64,000 bases of DNA from Exilibacterium sp. (GCA_028280195.1 JANQMH010000008.1:1-64000), one strand, 5' to 3'; shown: positions 52,183 to 61,228, counted from the first letter of the stretch. Made by a program: numbers and translations. Notes: generated by a model from the sequence alone, not told the origin.

Positions 52183-53562
52183 TTATCGGCGCTGCCGGTC
52201 CCGGCTGCGGCGAATCAGATCGCGGTACCAGAAACCGCTGTCCTTGATGGTGCGCTGCTGGGTACGGTGGTCCACATGAATCAAGCCAAAACGTTTTGAA
52301 TAGCCGGTTGCCCATTCAAAATTGTCCATCAGCGTCCACGCGAAATAGCCGGTGACAGCCGCACCTTCGTGCATCGCCCGGCGCACCTGCGCCATATAGT
52401 CGTTGAGGTAGGCAATACGTTTGGGGTCTGCAACTCTGCCATTAACGACCTCGTCTTCGAAGGCCGCACCATTCTCAGTGACCATTACCGTCGGGTTGCC
52501 ATAATCATCCTGCAACCATTTGAGCACCTCATAAATAGATTCGGGATACACTTCCCACCCCATAGAGGTGTACTGCACACCCGCTTTCACATAATCCCGG
52601 TCTGCAACGGTGCCACTGCCCGCAATCCAGGCATTGAGAAACGGCATCAGCCATGTGTGACGGGCAAACTCCCTTTGATAGTTATTGACACCGATAAAAT
52701 CCACCGGTGTACTGATTTTAGCCATATCGTCCTTGCCAAAGGCTGGCGCAAACCAGCGCAGGCGGCGGCACAGGTCCTGTGGGTAGTGCCCTTTCAGCAA
52801 GGGGTCCAGGGTAATGAAATTCATAAACTCGTTGCCCACAGCGGCGGCCCGGTGATCGCGGTCACTGTCGGTCAGGGGGTGTACCGGCAACTGGCTGGTG
52901 GTAATACCCACTGCAGCCTCCGGGCAGCGGGTGCGGATACGCTCTACAGCCAGACCGTGGCCGAGCAGCTGATGGTGCATGATCTTCCAGTAATTCCACG
53001 GCTTGCGCACGCCGGGAGCATGTTCACCCAGGAAGTGTCCCATTACACAATGCTCCCAGGGCTCGTTGAGGGTAATCCAGTGTTTCACCCGGCCGCCCAG
53101 TTCGTGCACGGCAATGTCTGCGTAAGCGGCAAAGTCCAGCGCCGCCTGCCGGCTCTGGAAGCCGCCGTACTGGCGATGCAGGCGCAGGGGCATATCCCAG
53201 TGGAACAGCGTCACGTAAGGGGTAATGCCGGCTTCCAGCAAAGCGTCCAGCAGGCGCCGGTAAAAATCCAGGCCCTGCTGGTTGACAGCGCCGGTACCCC
53301 CGGGAATCACCCGCGACCAGGACAGGGACATACGGTAGGCATTAACCCCCATCTCCTGCATCAGGGCAATGTCTTCACGATAGCGGTGATAGTGATCACA
53401 GGCCACATCGCCATTCTGGTTGAGGTGGATTTTGCCCTTTTTATGCGTAAACTCATCCCAGATACTGGGGCCCCGGCCGCCCGCCTTCACGGCCCCTTCT
53501 ATCTGGTAGGACGCGGTCGCGGTGCCGAAGACAAAGTCGGGGGGAAAACTCAGCTCGCTCAT
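52183..53562 (-). CDS. glycoside hydrolase family 1 beta-glucosidase
   Basis: 459 aa, typical GH1. N-terminal PPDFVFGTATASYQIEGA, acid/base Glu in TLNEPWEH, nucleophile Glu in VTENGAAFED, and a C-terminal FGLIHVDHRTQQR. It should hydrolyse beta-linked disaccharides in the cytoplasm (no signal peptide). It is the last gene of the carbohydrate block and is divergent from a TetR regulator, with a 26-bp palindrome just upstream of its start. Confidence 0.95.
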   Translation of the reverse strand: MSELSFPPDFVFGTATASYQIEGAVKAGGRGPSIWDEFTHKKGKIHLNQNGDVACDHYHRYREDIALMQEMGVNAYRMSLSWSRVIPGGTGAVNQQGLDFYRRLLDALLEAGITPYVTLFHWDMPLRLHRQYGGFQSRQAALDFAAYADIAVHELGGRVKHWITLNEPWEHCVMGHFLGEHAPGVRKPWNYWKIMHHQLLGHGLAVERIRTRCPEAAVGITTSQLPVHPLTDSDRDHRAAAVGNEFMNFITLDPLLKGHYPQDLCRRLRWFAPAFGKDDMAKISTPVDFIGVNNYQREFARHTWLMPFLNAWIAGSGTVADRDYVKAGVQYTSMGWEVYPESIYEVLKWLQDDYGNPTVMVTENGAAFEDEVVNGRVADPKRIAYLNDYMAQVRRAMHEGAAVTGYFAWTLMDNFEWATGYSKRFGLIHVDHRTQQRTIKDSGFWYRDLIRRSRDRQRR

Positions 53563-53604
53563 GGTTTTTATATGATAAATTGCGGCAAAGCGATGATAAT
53601 AGCA

Positions 53605-53630
53605 TTTAGCTGTACTATAGTACAGCTAAA
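53605..53630. promoter_or_regulatory. 26-bp perfect palindrome, probable TetR-family operator
   Basis: Half-site TTTAGCTGTACTA is followed directly by its exact reverse complement TAGTACAGCTAAA. It lies 43 bases upstream of the GH1 start and 100 bases upstream of the TetR-type gene, in the divergent promoter region. Confidence 0.75.
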
Positions 53631-53650
53631 AAATATCGAGATCCGCTATA

Positions 53651-53710
53651 CCGGGATTTGTTAAACCGGGATTTGTTAAACCGGGATTTGCTAAACAGAA
53701 ATTTGCTAAA
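53651..53710. repeat. 15-bp tandem repeat, four copies
   Basis: Units CCGGGATTTGTTAAA (two perfect), one with a C for T, and a fourth CAGAAATTTGCTAAA. It ends 19 bases before the TetR-type start codon and may alter the leader of that mRNA. Confidence 0.85.
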
Positions 53711-53729
53711 TAAGGTAGGCCGGAAAATC

Positions 53730-54395
53730 ATGTCATCGACACCCGCAGCCACGACCAGGTCAGCCAAGCGAGAGCAGACCCGCATGCGCATGCTGGAAGC
53801 GGTGCTGGCGATTATCGTCGAGGAGGGTATGCGCGGCGTGCGCCACCGCGCCGTGGCAGAACGGGCCGGTGTTTCCCTGGGCACGACCACCTACCACTTC
53901 GAAAGCATTGAGGACCTGATCAGCAGCGCTTTCCAGTTCTGGCGCAGCCGGCATACGCTTGCCGGGAACCCGTTTTTCCACCAGCTTGGCGAGGTGCTTG
54001 CCGGCCTGCAGGGCCGGCCACCGAAGGGAAAACAACGCCGCGAGATAGCCAGACAGGTACACAAGCTGTCCGTAGACTATGTCTGCGACCAGCTCACCGG
54101 CAAGCACCAGGACAGGATAGTGGAACTGGCTTTCTACCACGAGTCCCTGCGGTCTTCCGCCCTGCGGGAGCTGGTGCTGAAAAGCTGGCAGGAGGAGATC
54201 GATTACCTGGAAGAGGTTCACCGGCTGGTGGGTTTTCAGCAGCCCCGCGCCGATGCGCAAATGACTTTTTCTTTATTCCGCCAACTCGAACAGGGCACGG
54301 TAATCGCGGGGCTGGCGCGACCCGACAGGAAAATGATCAGCCGGACACTGGGGCGCCATCTGAGTCTGTGTTTTGATGTCGAAAACCTCGAGTGA
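53730..54395 (+). CDS. TetR/AcrR family transcriptional regulator
   Basis: 221 aa from ATG 53730 (MSSTPAATTRSAKREQTRMR). A longer frame from 53658 would translate the upstream tandem repeats (NLLNRDLLNRDLL-like) and is rejected. The HTH reads GMRGVRHRAVAERAGVSLGT followed by TYHFESIEDLI. The divergent 26-bp palindrome is the likely binding site, so it probably controls the GH1 gene and itself. Confidence 0.9.
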   Translation: MSSTPAATTRSAKREQTRMRMLEAVLAIIVEEGMRGVRHRAVAERAGVSLGTTTYHFESIEDLISSAFQFWRSRHTLAGNPFFHQLGEVLAGLQGRPPKGKQRREIARQVHKLSVDYVCDQLTGKHQDRIVELAFYHESLRSSALRELVLKSWQEEIDYLEEVHRLVGFQQPRADAQMTFSLFRQLEQGTVIAGLARPDRKMISRTLGRHLSLCFDVENLE

Positions 54396-54410
54396 CCCAT
54401 ACCGTTGTTG

Positions 54411-54983
54411 TTATCCGCGCTCGGTCGCCGGTTTCTCTATCTGCCGGATAATGCCCATATAGAGCCCATCCAACAGACCGTGAGCGGACAGTTTCAGGGG
54501 CTGCGACGGCGGTTTGCCTAAAATCTCGATGCCGAGATGCCCCTCACCGTCGTCGCTGATCACGGTAAACACGGTCTGTTTATTGAGTTCGAAGGTATTG
54601 CCCAGGTATTGGATACTTTGAATCTCCTGCTCCTTTTTCGCCTCCCTGATACGCCGGTCAACACTTTGCAGAAACCGCTGCAACAGTGCCGCCCTGCCCG
54701 CGGCCGCCAGGGCCAGCCCCGCTTCGGTAAACACCACGGCCACTTCGGGTGTTACTGCCATGCGCACGAGGAACTCGCTGATATCGGCGGCGTCGGCTTG
54801 CAGCTTGAAGTTGATCCTATAGTCCCCGCCCTGCTGACTGCGGCAGCTGGCGGCGACGTCGGTCACGGTATTGCGGCCGTTAATATCGGTGCTGGGGCTG
54901 AGATCGATACGCTTGAGCGCATGGGCGCGAAAAAACTGCTCGATACCGCGCCGGATCTCGGGGCTCAGGGAAGTCTCTGGCAT
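54411..54983 (-). CDS. hypothetical protein in the F420 locus
   Basis: 190 aa, soluble. N-terminal helix (IRRGIEQFFRAHALKRIDLS), a beta-rich middle (GDYRINFKLQADAADISEFL) and a segment IQYLGNTFELNKQTVFTVIS. No recognised family. It lies 22 bases after the first metallo-hydrolase gene in the same direction and is the last gene of the F420 cluster, so its role is presumably linked to that cluster; nothing in the sequence shows how. Confidence 0.7.
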   Translation of the reverse strand: MPETSLSPEIRRGIEQFFRAHALKRIDLSPSTDINGRNTVTDVAASCRSQQGGDYRINFKLQADAADISEFLVRMAVTPEVAVVFTEAGLALAAAGRAALLQRFLQSVDRRIREAKKEQEIQSIQYLGNTFELNKQTVFTVISDDGEGHLGIEILGKPPSQPLKLSAHGLLDGLYMGIIRQIEKPATERG

Positions 54984-55005
54984 TGCTCTCCTCTCTCGGG
55001 TGGGG

Positions 55006-55920
55006 TTACAGCTTTACGGTATCGGCCAGCAGCACCGCCGGCCTGGGCGTGTCCTCCAGGCCCCAGCCGCCCATCAGGTAGTGATGCACTACGCGGATGG
55101 CGATCTGCCCGATATGCTGTTCAAAACCCTCGAGGTCGCCGAAGCGCTCCCGCAGTTTGTCGCCGACATAGGCCTGCATGGGCTCGTAGGCCCAGATGGG
55201 CACGAACTCCACAAACGCGCGCTGGCATTGCTCCTGTACCGCCTCGATAAAATCACAGCCTCTGCTGAAGCCGGCGCGGTCGCTCAGCTGATAGCGGCCG
55301 GGCACGAATACATCCCATTGCAGAGCGAGAAAACCGCGCATCAGACTGACGAAGTTGCGCAGGTGATAGTCCGGCATCAGGCCGTAGCATGCATTGGGCA
55401 GGACGGTATCGGATGAAAACAGCAGTTTCTCCTCGGCAAAATACACAGCCAGATTACCCGAACCGTGGGTGGGCCCCGGATTCAGCAGCAGCAGGTCGAC
55501 ACCGTCGATGGCAATGGCGTTTTGCTCGCCGCTGAGTACCCGGGTCGGCTGCCGCTGCCCTTCGGCGCCGCGCAGCTTGACGACCTTGGCACAGACCTCG
55601 TCGGCGATAATCTCCGCGCCGGCCGCCAGGTCGGCGGCAAAGCCGCTGTGGTCGAGATGGTCGTGACTGTAAATCACCGTATGGATCGACTTGCCGGGGA
55701 CAGCCGCCTGCACCGCGCGCGCATAGGCGCGGGCGCGACCGGGGGTGCCGAAGGTATCGATCGCAATCACACCGCTGTCGGCCTCGATAAACAGCGTGCG
55801 GTAAACACCGCAACTGGCGGTCCAGAGACGCCTGGACAATTGCGCGGTTTGCACCGGTGGCTCGGCCGCCAGATAGGCCTGGGCGGTATCGAGGCTGAAC
55901 AGGCCGCGGTTTTCACTCAT
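55006..55920 (-). CDS. metallo-beta-lactamase-fold hydrolase
   Basis: 304 aa with the metal-binding signature YSHDHLDHSG and further His/Asp in PGPTHGSGN and SSDTVLPN. It is a paralogue of the neighbour at 55941 (similar layout VIAIDTFGTPGRARAYARAV versus IAFDTFTTPGTARAYAAAIG). Substrate unknown. Both proteins sit between fbiC and the last gene of the cluster and could act on an F420-related or F420-dependent metabolite; that is inference. Confidence 0.88.
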   Translation of the reverse strand: MSENRGLFSLDTAQAYLAAEPPVQTAQLSRRLWTASCGVYRTLFIEADSGVIAIDTFGTPGRARAYARAVQAAVPGKSIHTVIYSHDHLDHSGFAADLAAGAEIIADEVCAKVVKLRGAEGQRQPTRVLSGEQNAIAIDGVDLLLLNPGPTHGSGNLAVYFAEEKLLFSSDTVLPNACYGLMPDYHLRNFVSLMRGFLALQWDVFVPGRYQLSDRAGFSRGCDFIEAVQEQCQRAFVEFVPIWAYEPMQAYVGDKLRERFGDLEGFEQHIGQIAIRVVHHYLMGGWGLEDTPRPAVLLADTVKL

Positions 55921-55940
55921 GATTGTCTCCCGGTCTGTAC

Positions 55941-56846
55941 TTACAGCGGTGAGGTGTCGGGCCTGAGGTTGCCCTCAATGCCCCAGCCGCCGGTCAGATA
56001 CTCCTGCATGAAGCGCGACAGATTCATCGCCGCGTACTCGTAATAGCGGAAGTGCTCGCGGTAGCGCGGGCCCAGCTTTTCTTCGGTGTATCGATTGATG
56101 CCCTGCCAGTCGTGAGGATCGATGCCGTCGATCAGCGCCTGCTGGCCGAAGTGGAACATCTGCTCCCAGAAATCCAGAATGTCGATAAACTGCTGGCGGT
56201 TCAGCGTCCAGAAATGGCCCGGCACGAAGATATCCCAATCGAGGCTGAGAAAGCGTTTCATTACCGCCACGTAGTGGGTCAGATGCCAGTCCGGGACAAA
56301 GGTATAGCCGACACCGGCGGCAACCGTATCCACCATAAACAGCACTTTGCTCTGGGGAAAATAGGCCGCGACATTGCCGTCGCCGTGGGTGGGACCGGGA
56401 TAGATCAATTCGAAATAGCAGCCGTCGATCAGGTAGGACTTGCGCTCGCCGTCCCAGACCTCGGTGGCCGGCAGCTGGCCGTCCGCTTGCCGCGCCAGGA
56501 TCACCCGGTTGGCGTAATCGTGAGCGATGATATCCGCCTGCGGAGCCAGATCGGCGGCGTAGCCGCAGTGATCGAGGTGTTCGTGGGAATAGACGATGGT
56601 GTGTACCGGCTTTTGCGGAAACACCCTGCCGATGGCCGCGGCGTAGGCCCGCGCAGTCCCCGGCGTAGTAAAGGTATCGAAAGCAATGGTGCCCTTCTCG
56701 CCCTCCAGGAAGATAGTGCGATAAATCCCCTCGCTGGCAGTCCAGATATTGTCCCTCACCGGATCGTAGGTGATATCGCGCCAGGCGCCCTGGATCGGCA
56801 GATCGCCCTGCAGCGTAAAAATACCACAATGCTCACAGTGACTCAC
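55941..56846 (-). CDS. metallo-beta-lactamase-fold hydrolase
   Basis: 301 aa from GTG 56846 with GGAGG upstream. Metal motif YSHEHLDHCG and YPGPTHGDGN; MVDTVAAG follows at the third metal position. The N-terminus has a two-cysteine cluster HCEHCG. Paralogous to the gene at 55006, 20 bases downstream. Co-oriented with fbiC, 35 bases after its stop. Substrate unknown. Confidence 0.88.
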   Translation of the reverse strand: MSHCEHCGIFTLQGDLPIQGAWRDITYDPVRDNIWTASEGIYRTIFLEGEKGTIAFDTFTTPGTARAYAAAIGRVFPQKPVHTIVYSHEHLDHCGYAADLAPQADIIAHDYANRVILARQADGQLPATEVWDGERKSYLIDGCYFELIYPGPTHGDGNVAAYFPQSKVLFMVDTVAAGVGYTFVPDWHLTHYVAVMKRFLSLDWDIFVPGHFWTLNRQQFIDILDFWEQMFHFGQQALIDGIDPHDWQGINRYTEEKLGPRYREHFRYYEYAAMNLSRFMQEYLTGGWGIEGNLRPDTSPL

Positions 56847-56863
56847 AAAACGACCCTCCTCAA

Positions 56864-56905
56864 TAACTAATCACCAGTCACTAGTTACTAGTGACTAGTA
56901 ACTGA
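56864..56905. repeat. 14-bp tandem repeat, three copies across the fbiC stop codon
   Basis: Units TAACTAATCACCAG, TCACTAGTTACTAG, TGACTAGTAACTGA. The fbiC stop codon (56881-56883) lies in the second unit. Related in sequence to the array at 36259-36314. Confidence 0.8.
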
Positions 56906-59394
56906 TCCTCTGCCTTTGAACGCACTAGCGGCGGTTTGGTGGTGGCGGCAGTCTTTTTTCGCAGTGGCGTATTGACGGCCGGCACCAGCTCCGCGGCGGC
57001 AAACGAGGCCGCAACCCGCTCGGGCGGCACTTCGCCGTAGAGGGTGGTGCGCTGCTGCGGCCGGCGCTGCACAGCGCGAATCAACTGCTCCATGGCCGCA
57101 GGTGTTTTTTCCTGGCCGTGGCTGGCGCCGGCCGAGCGGGTAATGGTCTCGTTCATCAGGGTGCCGCCGAGGTCGTTGGCGCCGCTGTGCAGGCAGGCCT
57201 GAATACCCGCCTCGCCCATTTTTACCCAGGAGGTCTGGATATTGTCGATGGCGCCGTGCAGCGCCAGCCGCGCCACCGCGTGCATCAGCAGGGTCTCGCG
57301 AAAAGTCGGCCCCATGCGCGAGTTGCCCTTGCGATAGATAGGCGCTTCCCGGGCCACGAACGGCAGCGGCACAAACTCGGTAAAACCGCCGCTGCGCGCC
57401 TGCAGCCGGCGCACCCGCAACAGGTGGCGGGCCCAGTGCTGCGGGTGATCGATATGGCCGAACATAATGGTGGCGGTGCTGCGCAGGCCCACCTCGTGGG
57501 CGGTTGCCATCACCTGCAGCCACTGGCGGGTATTGATCTTGTCGGGGCACAACTGCGCGCGCACTTCGTCATCCAGCACTTCCGCGGCCGTGCCCGGCAG
57601 GCTGCGCAGTCCGGCCGCCTGCAGGCGCAGCAGAAATTCACGCACGCTGATGCCCAGGGTCTCGGCCCCCTGCCAGACCTCCAGCGGCGAGAAGGCGTGG
57701 ACATGGATATCCGGCGCCGCCGCTTTGACCGCTGTGAGAATATCCACATAGGTCTGGCCGTTGTACCCGGGGTGAATGCCGCCCTGCATGCACACCTCAG
57801 TGCCGCCGCGCGCCCAGGCCTCGGCGCTGCGGCGCATGATTTCCTCAGGCTCGAGATCGTAGGGGCGACCGCGCAGGTTTTCACTCAGTTTACCTTTGGA
57901 GAACGCGCAGAACTGGCATTTGAAATAGCAGACATTGGTGTAGTTGATATTGCGGTTGACCACATAGCGGACGGTATCGCCGTTGACCTTGCGGCGCAGG
58001 TCGTCGGCGCGCTGGCAGACATAGGCGACTTCGGCACCGCGGGCCTGAAACAGGCGCACGATATCCGCCTCCGCCAGGCCCTCGCCGCGTTCGGCCCGGG
58101 CGGTGATTGCGCGCAGATCCGCCGCCAGTTTGTGTGCCGGCACCGGCGCCGCCAGCGCCTCCAGCTGTTCCTGCGGTACCTGCTCTGCGCGCCCGCTGAT
58201 CCAGCTGTCGGTGCGCGGGTAACCCTCCGCATCGATCATTTTCAGCACCGGCGTCTGCAGTTTTTTGTCCAGCCAGCGTTTCCCGGCCAGCGCGTAGCCG
58301 GGGTAAATCGTCAGGCGCTGCTGCAGGTATTTACCGCACTGGGCCGATTCCCGGGCCAATTGCTGCACATGGGGCCAGGGCGCTTCAGGATTGACAAAGT
58401 CGGGCGTGAGCGGCGATACACCGCCCCAGTCGTTGATACCGGCATCGATGATATTCGGCAGCACGCCCGGGCTGAGGTTGGGCGGGGCCTGAATACTGGT
58501 ACCGGTGCCGAGGATCAGTCTTGCCACGGCGATGGTCCACAGCAGCTCTTCCAGTTCGGGCTCCGGCGCCTGTGCCATTTTGGTACCGGGCTTGGCGCGG
58601 AAGTTCTGCACAATGACTTCCTGGATATGGCCGTACTGGCGGTGCAGGCGGCGAATGGCCAGCAGCGATTCAATGCGCTCGCGGCGGGTTTCCCCGATGC
58701 CGATCAGTATGCCGGTGGTAAACGCGACATTGGCCTCACCGGCAAACTGCAGGGTCTGCAGGCGGCGGGCGGGTTCCTTGTCGGGGGAACCGTAATGGGG
58801 CATGCCCTTGTCACACAGCCGCGCGGCGGCGGACTCCAGCATGATCCCCATGGATGCGGAAACCGGGCGCAGCATGGCGATTTCCTCCCGGCTCATGCAG
58901 CCGGCGTTGATATGGGGCAGCATGCCGGTCTGCTCGAAAACCGCCGCGGCGGTATGGGCCACGTATTCCAGAGTTGAGGCAAAGCCCATGGCGTCCAGCG
59001 CCCGGCGCGCCGCCGGGTAGCGCAGCTCCGGTCTTTCGCCGAGGGTAAACAGTGCTTCGCGGCAGCCCAGCGCCGCCCCCGCGCGCACCGCACTCAACAC
59101 CTGGTCGAGACTCATATACGGGCTGGCGACCTTTTTCGGCGTCTGCGCAAAGGTGCAGTAATGGCAGACATCGCGACACAGTTGCGTCAGCGGGATGAAA
59201 ACTTTGGGCGAGTAGGTCACCAGGTTGCGAAAGCCCTGATCGCGCAGCCGGCGGGCGGCCTGCATCAATGCCGGGGTATCCGTGTTCGATGCCAGCTGCA
59301 GCGCCTGTTGCTCACTCAAGGTCTGCTGGTCGGTTAACGCTTCTCTATGACCTAACACCTCGTTATCACCTAACACCTCTTTGTCACCTAACAT
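56881..59394 (-). CDS. fbiC: FO synthase, CofG-CofH fusion (FbiC)
   Basis: About 837 aa from ATG 59394 (GAGGT upstream), matching actinobacterial FbiC in size. It has two radical-SAM halves: the N-terminal CofG part with CRDVCHYCTFAQTPKKV near residue 74, and the C-terminal CofH part with CYFKCQFCAFSKGKLSE near residue 488, then CMQGGIHPGYNGQTY. It builds the deazaflavin chromophore FO from tyrosine and 5-amino-6-ribitylaminouracil. In many bacteria and in archaea the halves are separate genes. The N-terminus carries a repeat-derived LGDKEV-LGDNEV stretch. Confidence 0.95.
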   Translation of the reverse strand: MLGDKEVLGDNEVLGHREALTDQQTLSEQQALQLASNTDTPALMQAARRLRDQGFRNLVTYSPKVFIPLTQLCRDVCHYCTFAQTPKKVASPYMSLDQVLSAVRAGAALGCREALFTLGERPELRYPAARRALDAMGFASTLEYVAHTAAAVFEQTGMLPHINAGCMSREEIAMLRPVSASMGIMLESAAARLCDKGMPHYGSPDKEPARRLQTLQFAGEANVAFTTGILIGIGETRRERIESLLAIRRLHRQYGHIQEVIVQNFRAKPGTKMAQAPEPELEELLWTIAVARLILGTGTSIQAPPNLSPGVLPNIIDAGINDWGGVSPLTPDFVNPEAPWPHVQQLARESAQCGKYLQQRLTIYPGYALAGKRWLDKKLQTPVLKMIDAEGYPRTDSWISGRAEQVPQEQLEALAAPVPAHKLAADLRAITARAERGEGLAEADIVRLFQARGAEVAYVCQRADDLRRKVNGDTVRYVVNRNINYTNVCYFKCQFCAFSKGKLSENLRGRPYDLEPEEIMRRSAEAWARGGTEVCMQGGIHPGYNGQTYVDILTAVKAAAPDIHVHAFSPLEVWQGAETLGISVREFLLRLQAAGLRSLPGTAAEVLDDEVRAQLCPDKINTRQWLQVMATAHEVGLRSTATIMFGHIDHPQHWARHLLRVRRLQARSGGFTEFVPLPFVAREAPIYRKGNSRMGPTFRETLLMHAVARLALHGAIDNIQTSWVKMGEAGIQACLHSGANDLGGTLMNETITRSAGASHGQEKTPAAMEQLIRAVQRRPQQRTTLYGEVPPERVAASFAAAELVPAVNTPLRKKTAATTKPPLVRSKAEDQLLVTSN

Positions 59395-59399
59395 AGTCA
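59346..59399. repeat. 18-bp tandem repeat, three copies at the fbiC start
   Basis: Units TATGACCTAACACCTCGT, TATCACCTAACACCTCTT and TGTCACCTAACATAGTCA. It covers the start codon and codes for the repeated LGDKEV/LGDNEV/LGHREA at the FbiC N-terminus. Confidence 0.8.
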
Positions 59400-59408
59400 C
59401 CTCGCCAG

Positions 59409-60107
59409 TTAGCTTGCCCGACTGTAGGCCGCATCGATTGCCGCAAGTTGTTCACCCAGGGTGCTGTTACCGATATAGCGCCAGGTATGGGGAGCATTTT
59501 GCCGGTTGGCACGCTGTAGCAGCGTCAGCAGATCCTGTGGCGTATCGATATCGAAACCGATACCGGGCAGGGTCACCACCTGCAGTGACATGCCGCGCTT
59601 GCCGGCCTGGGCGGCGTGGCGGGCGAAACTGCCGCTGCCGTAGCCATAGCGCAGCTGCGAAGCCTGCGAGCACAGCAGGCAGTTGCTGCCGCGGCGGCGT
59701 TGGTCGGGCGCTATGGTCAGGGCCGGCGCCCGCAGGCCGCGATGGGTGCGCACCAGACAGTCGACCTCGGCGGTGCTAATCAGCGGCAGGTCGCCGTGGA
59801 CCACCATCAGCTCATCGATGCCACGCCCGGCGAGCTGCGCGGTCGCCGCCTGTACCGCGGCATTCAGACCGCGCGCGCGCAGTGCCGCTTCGGCCAGGTA
59901 GTCGGCGCCGTAATCCCGTGCCAGTTGCAAAGCCGGGGGGTCGTCGGCAACGATCACGGTGTTGGCGATAGCGCTGCAGTTCTGCAGCACAGTCAATACA
60001 TCCTCCACCATCGCCTGAAACAGATTGCGGCGCTGCTCGGCCGTCAACACACCCGACAGCCGCTGCTTGGCATCGGCAAAGTTTTTTAAGGGTAGTAACG
60101 CCCACAT
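59409..60107 (-). CDS. cofC: 2-phospho-L-lactate guanylyltransferase (CofC)
   Basis: 232 aa. Nucleotidyltransferase start MWALLPLKNFADAKQRLSGV, with VVHGDLPLIS holding the metal-binding Asp and GFDIDTPQDL near the end, the typical CofC pattern. It activates phospholactate or phosphoenolpyruvate with GTP for F420 assembly. AGGAGAACC precedes the ATG. Downstream of cofD and 8 bases before fbiC. Confidence 0.92.
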   Translation of the reverse strand: MWALLPLKNFADAKQRLSGVLTAEQRRNLFQAMVEDVLTVLQNCSAIANTVIVADDPPALQLARDYGADYLAEAALRARGLNAAVQAATAQLAGRGIDELMVVHGDLPLISTAEVDCLVRTHRGLRAPALTIAPDQRRRGSNCLLCSQASQLRYGYGSGSFARHAAQAGKRGMSLQVVTLPGIGFDIDTPQDLLTLLQRANRQNAPHTWRYIGNSTLGEQLAAIDAAYSRAS

Positions 60108-60154
60108 TCGTGGTTCTCCTTCCCCGTCTCGGGGCCAGTGTCACAGCACCGGTT

Positions 60155-60238
60155 TTGTAAGGCCGATGTTGTAAGGCCGATGTTGTAAGACCAGTGTTAT
60201 AAAACCAGTGCTATAAAACCAGTGTTACCAGGCCGCTG
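60155..60238. repeat. 14-bp tandem repeat, six copies directly after cofD
   Basis: Units TTGTAAGGCCGATG (two perfect), TTGTAAGACCAGTG, TTATAAAACCAGTG, CTATAAAACCAGTG, TTACCAGGCCGCTG. The array abuts the cofD stop codon and fills the cofD-cofC gap. Confidence 0.9.
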
Positions 60239-61195
60239 TCATAAAGGTGACTGTGAAAACGCCACCACCCGCTGCGCCAGATCGATGCGGTCCTGCAGGC
60301 TGTTCATGATCGTCGCTGCAGGCAGCACCTCGATACCGAGCGCCTCAATGGCCTGCGCCTGTGCGGCATCGCTCCGGTCGATAACGAAACCGTCGAGCAG
60401 ATCGCCATAGTACTCCGCCACGGCCAGGGCAGTGGACGGCATGGATAACTCGCGCATCATTTTTGCCGCCGGGCCCTTGATCGCCTCGCCGCCGACAATC
60501 GGCGATACGGCCAGCAGCGGCGCGCGACACTGTCGCAGGGCATCGCCGACACCGGGCAGCGACAGTATCGGCTGCACGCTGACGAAGGGGTTGGAGGGGC
60601 AGATCACCACCGCCGCCAGGCTGTCATCGCGCAGCAGCTGCAGAAACTGCGCCTGCGGTCGCGCCGCCTCGATGCCCTCAAAACGAAAGCCGCGCACCGC
60701 CGGCGCGCAGCGCTCGCGCACAAAATAGTGCTGGAAGGCGAGATCGCCGCTGTCCGTCTCGACCACGGTTCGCACCGGATCATCGCTCATTGGCAGCAGC
60801 CGCGTGTCCACCGCCAGGCGCCGGCACAACTGCGCGGTTACCGCGCTCAGGCTCTCGCCGCGGGCCAGCAGCTGCGAGCGCAACAGGTGCGTGGCCAGAT
60901 CCCGATCGCCCAATTGAAACCAGGTGTCGCCCTGCAGGCGTTCCAGCGCCGCCAGTACCTGCCAGGTCTCCTGCGCCAGCCCCCAGCCCTTGCGGCTGTC
61001 GTTGAGGCCGGCCAGGGTGTACATCACCGTGTCCAGGTCCGGCGAAATACTCAGCCCCAGGTGCTCGAAGTCATCGGCGGTATTGGCGACCACGGTCAGT
61101 TGCTGCGGCGCCAGGCAACGGGCCAGACCCAGCGCCAGTTTGGCGCCGCCGACGCCGCCGCAGAGAGCGAGTACTTGTTGCTGCCGGGCAATCAT
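60239..61195 (-). CDS. cofD: 2-phospho-L-lactate transferase (CofD/FbiA)
   Basis: 318 aa. N-terminal CGGVGGAKLALGLARCL is the family signature, with NTADDFEHLGLSISPDLDTV and ICPSNPFVSVQPIL. It joins the activated phospholactate (or PEP) unit to FO. In operon order it follows cofE. The neighbours give high confidence. The stop codon borders a six-copy tandem repeat. Confidence 0.95.
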   Translation of the reverse strand: MIARQQQVLALCGGVGGAKLALGLARCLAPQQLTVVANTADDFEHLGLSISPDLDTVMYTLAGLNDSRKGWGLAQETWQVLAALERLQGDTWFQLGDRDLATHLLRSQLLARGESLSAVTAQLCRRLAVDTRLLPMSDDPVRTVVETDSGDLAFQHYFVRERCAPAVRGFRFEGIEAARPQAQFLQLLRDDSLAAVVICPSNPFVSVQPILSLPGVGDALRQCRAPLLAVSPIVGGEAIKGPAAKMMRELSMPSTALAVAEYYGDLLDGFVIDRSDAAQAQAIEALGIEVLPAATIMNSLQDRIDLAQRVVAFSQSPL

Positions 61196-61228
61196 GGTGT
61201 GTCTTTCTGCCGCTCCTCGAAGTGTTGG

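Noticed and set aside
53658-53729. N-terminal extension of the TetR-type regulator
   Set aside because: It only translates the 15-bp tandem repeats; ATG 53730 gives a normal TetR N-terminus.
57118-58977. 619-codon open frame on the + strand opposite fbiC
   Set aside because: Antisense frame caused by GC-rich codon bias; no family features, and fbiC on the other strand is certain.
60155-60238. CRISPR array
   Set aside because: Direct 14-bp tandem units without spacers and without cas genes; the other arrays are of the same simple type.
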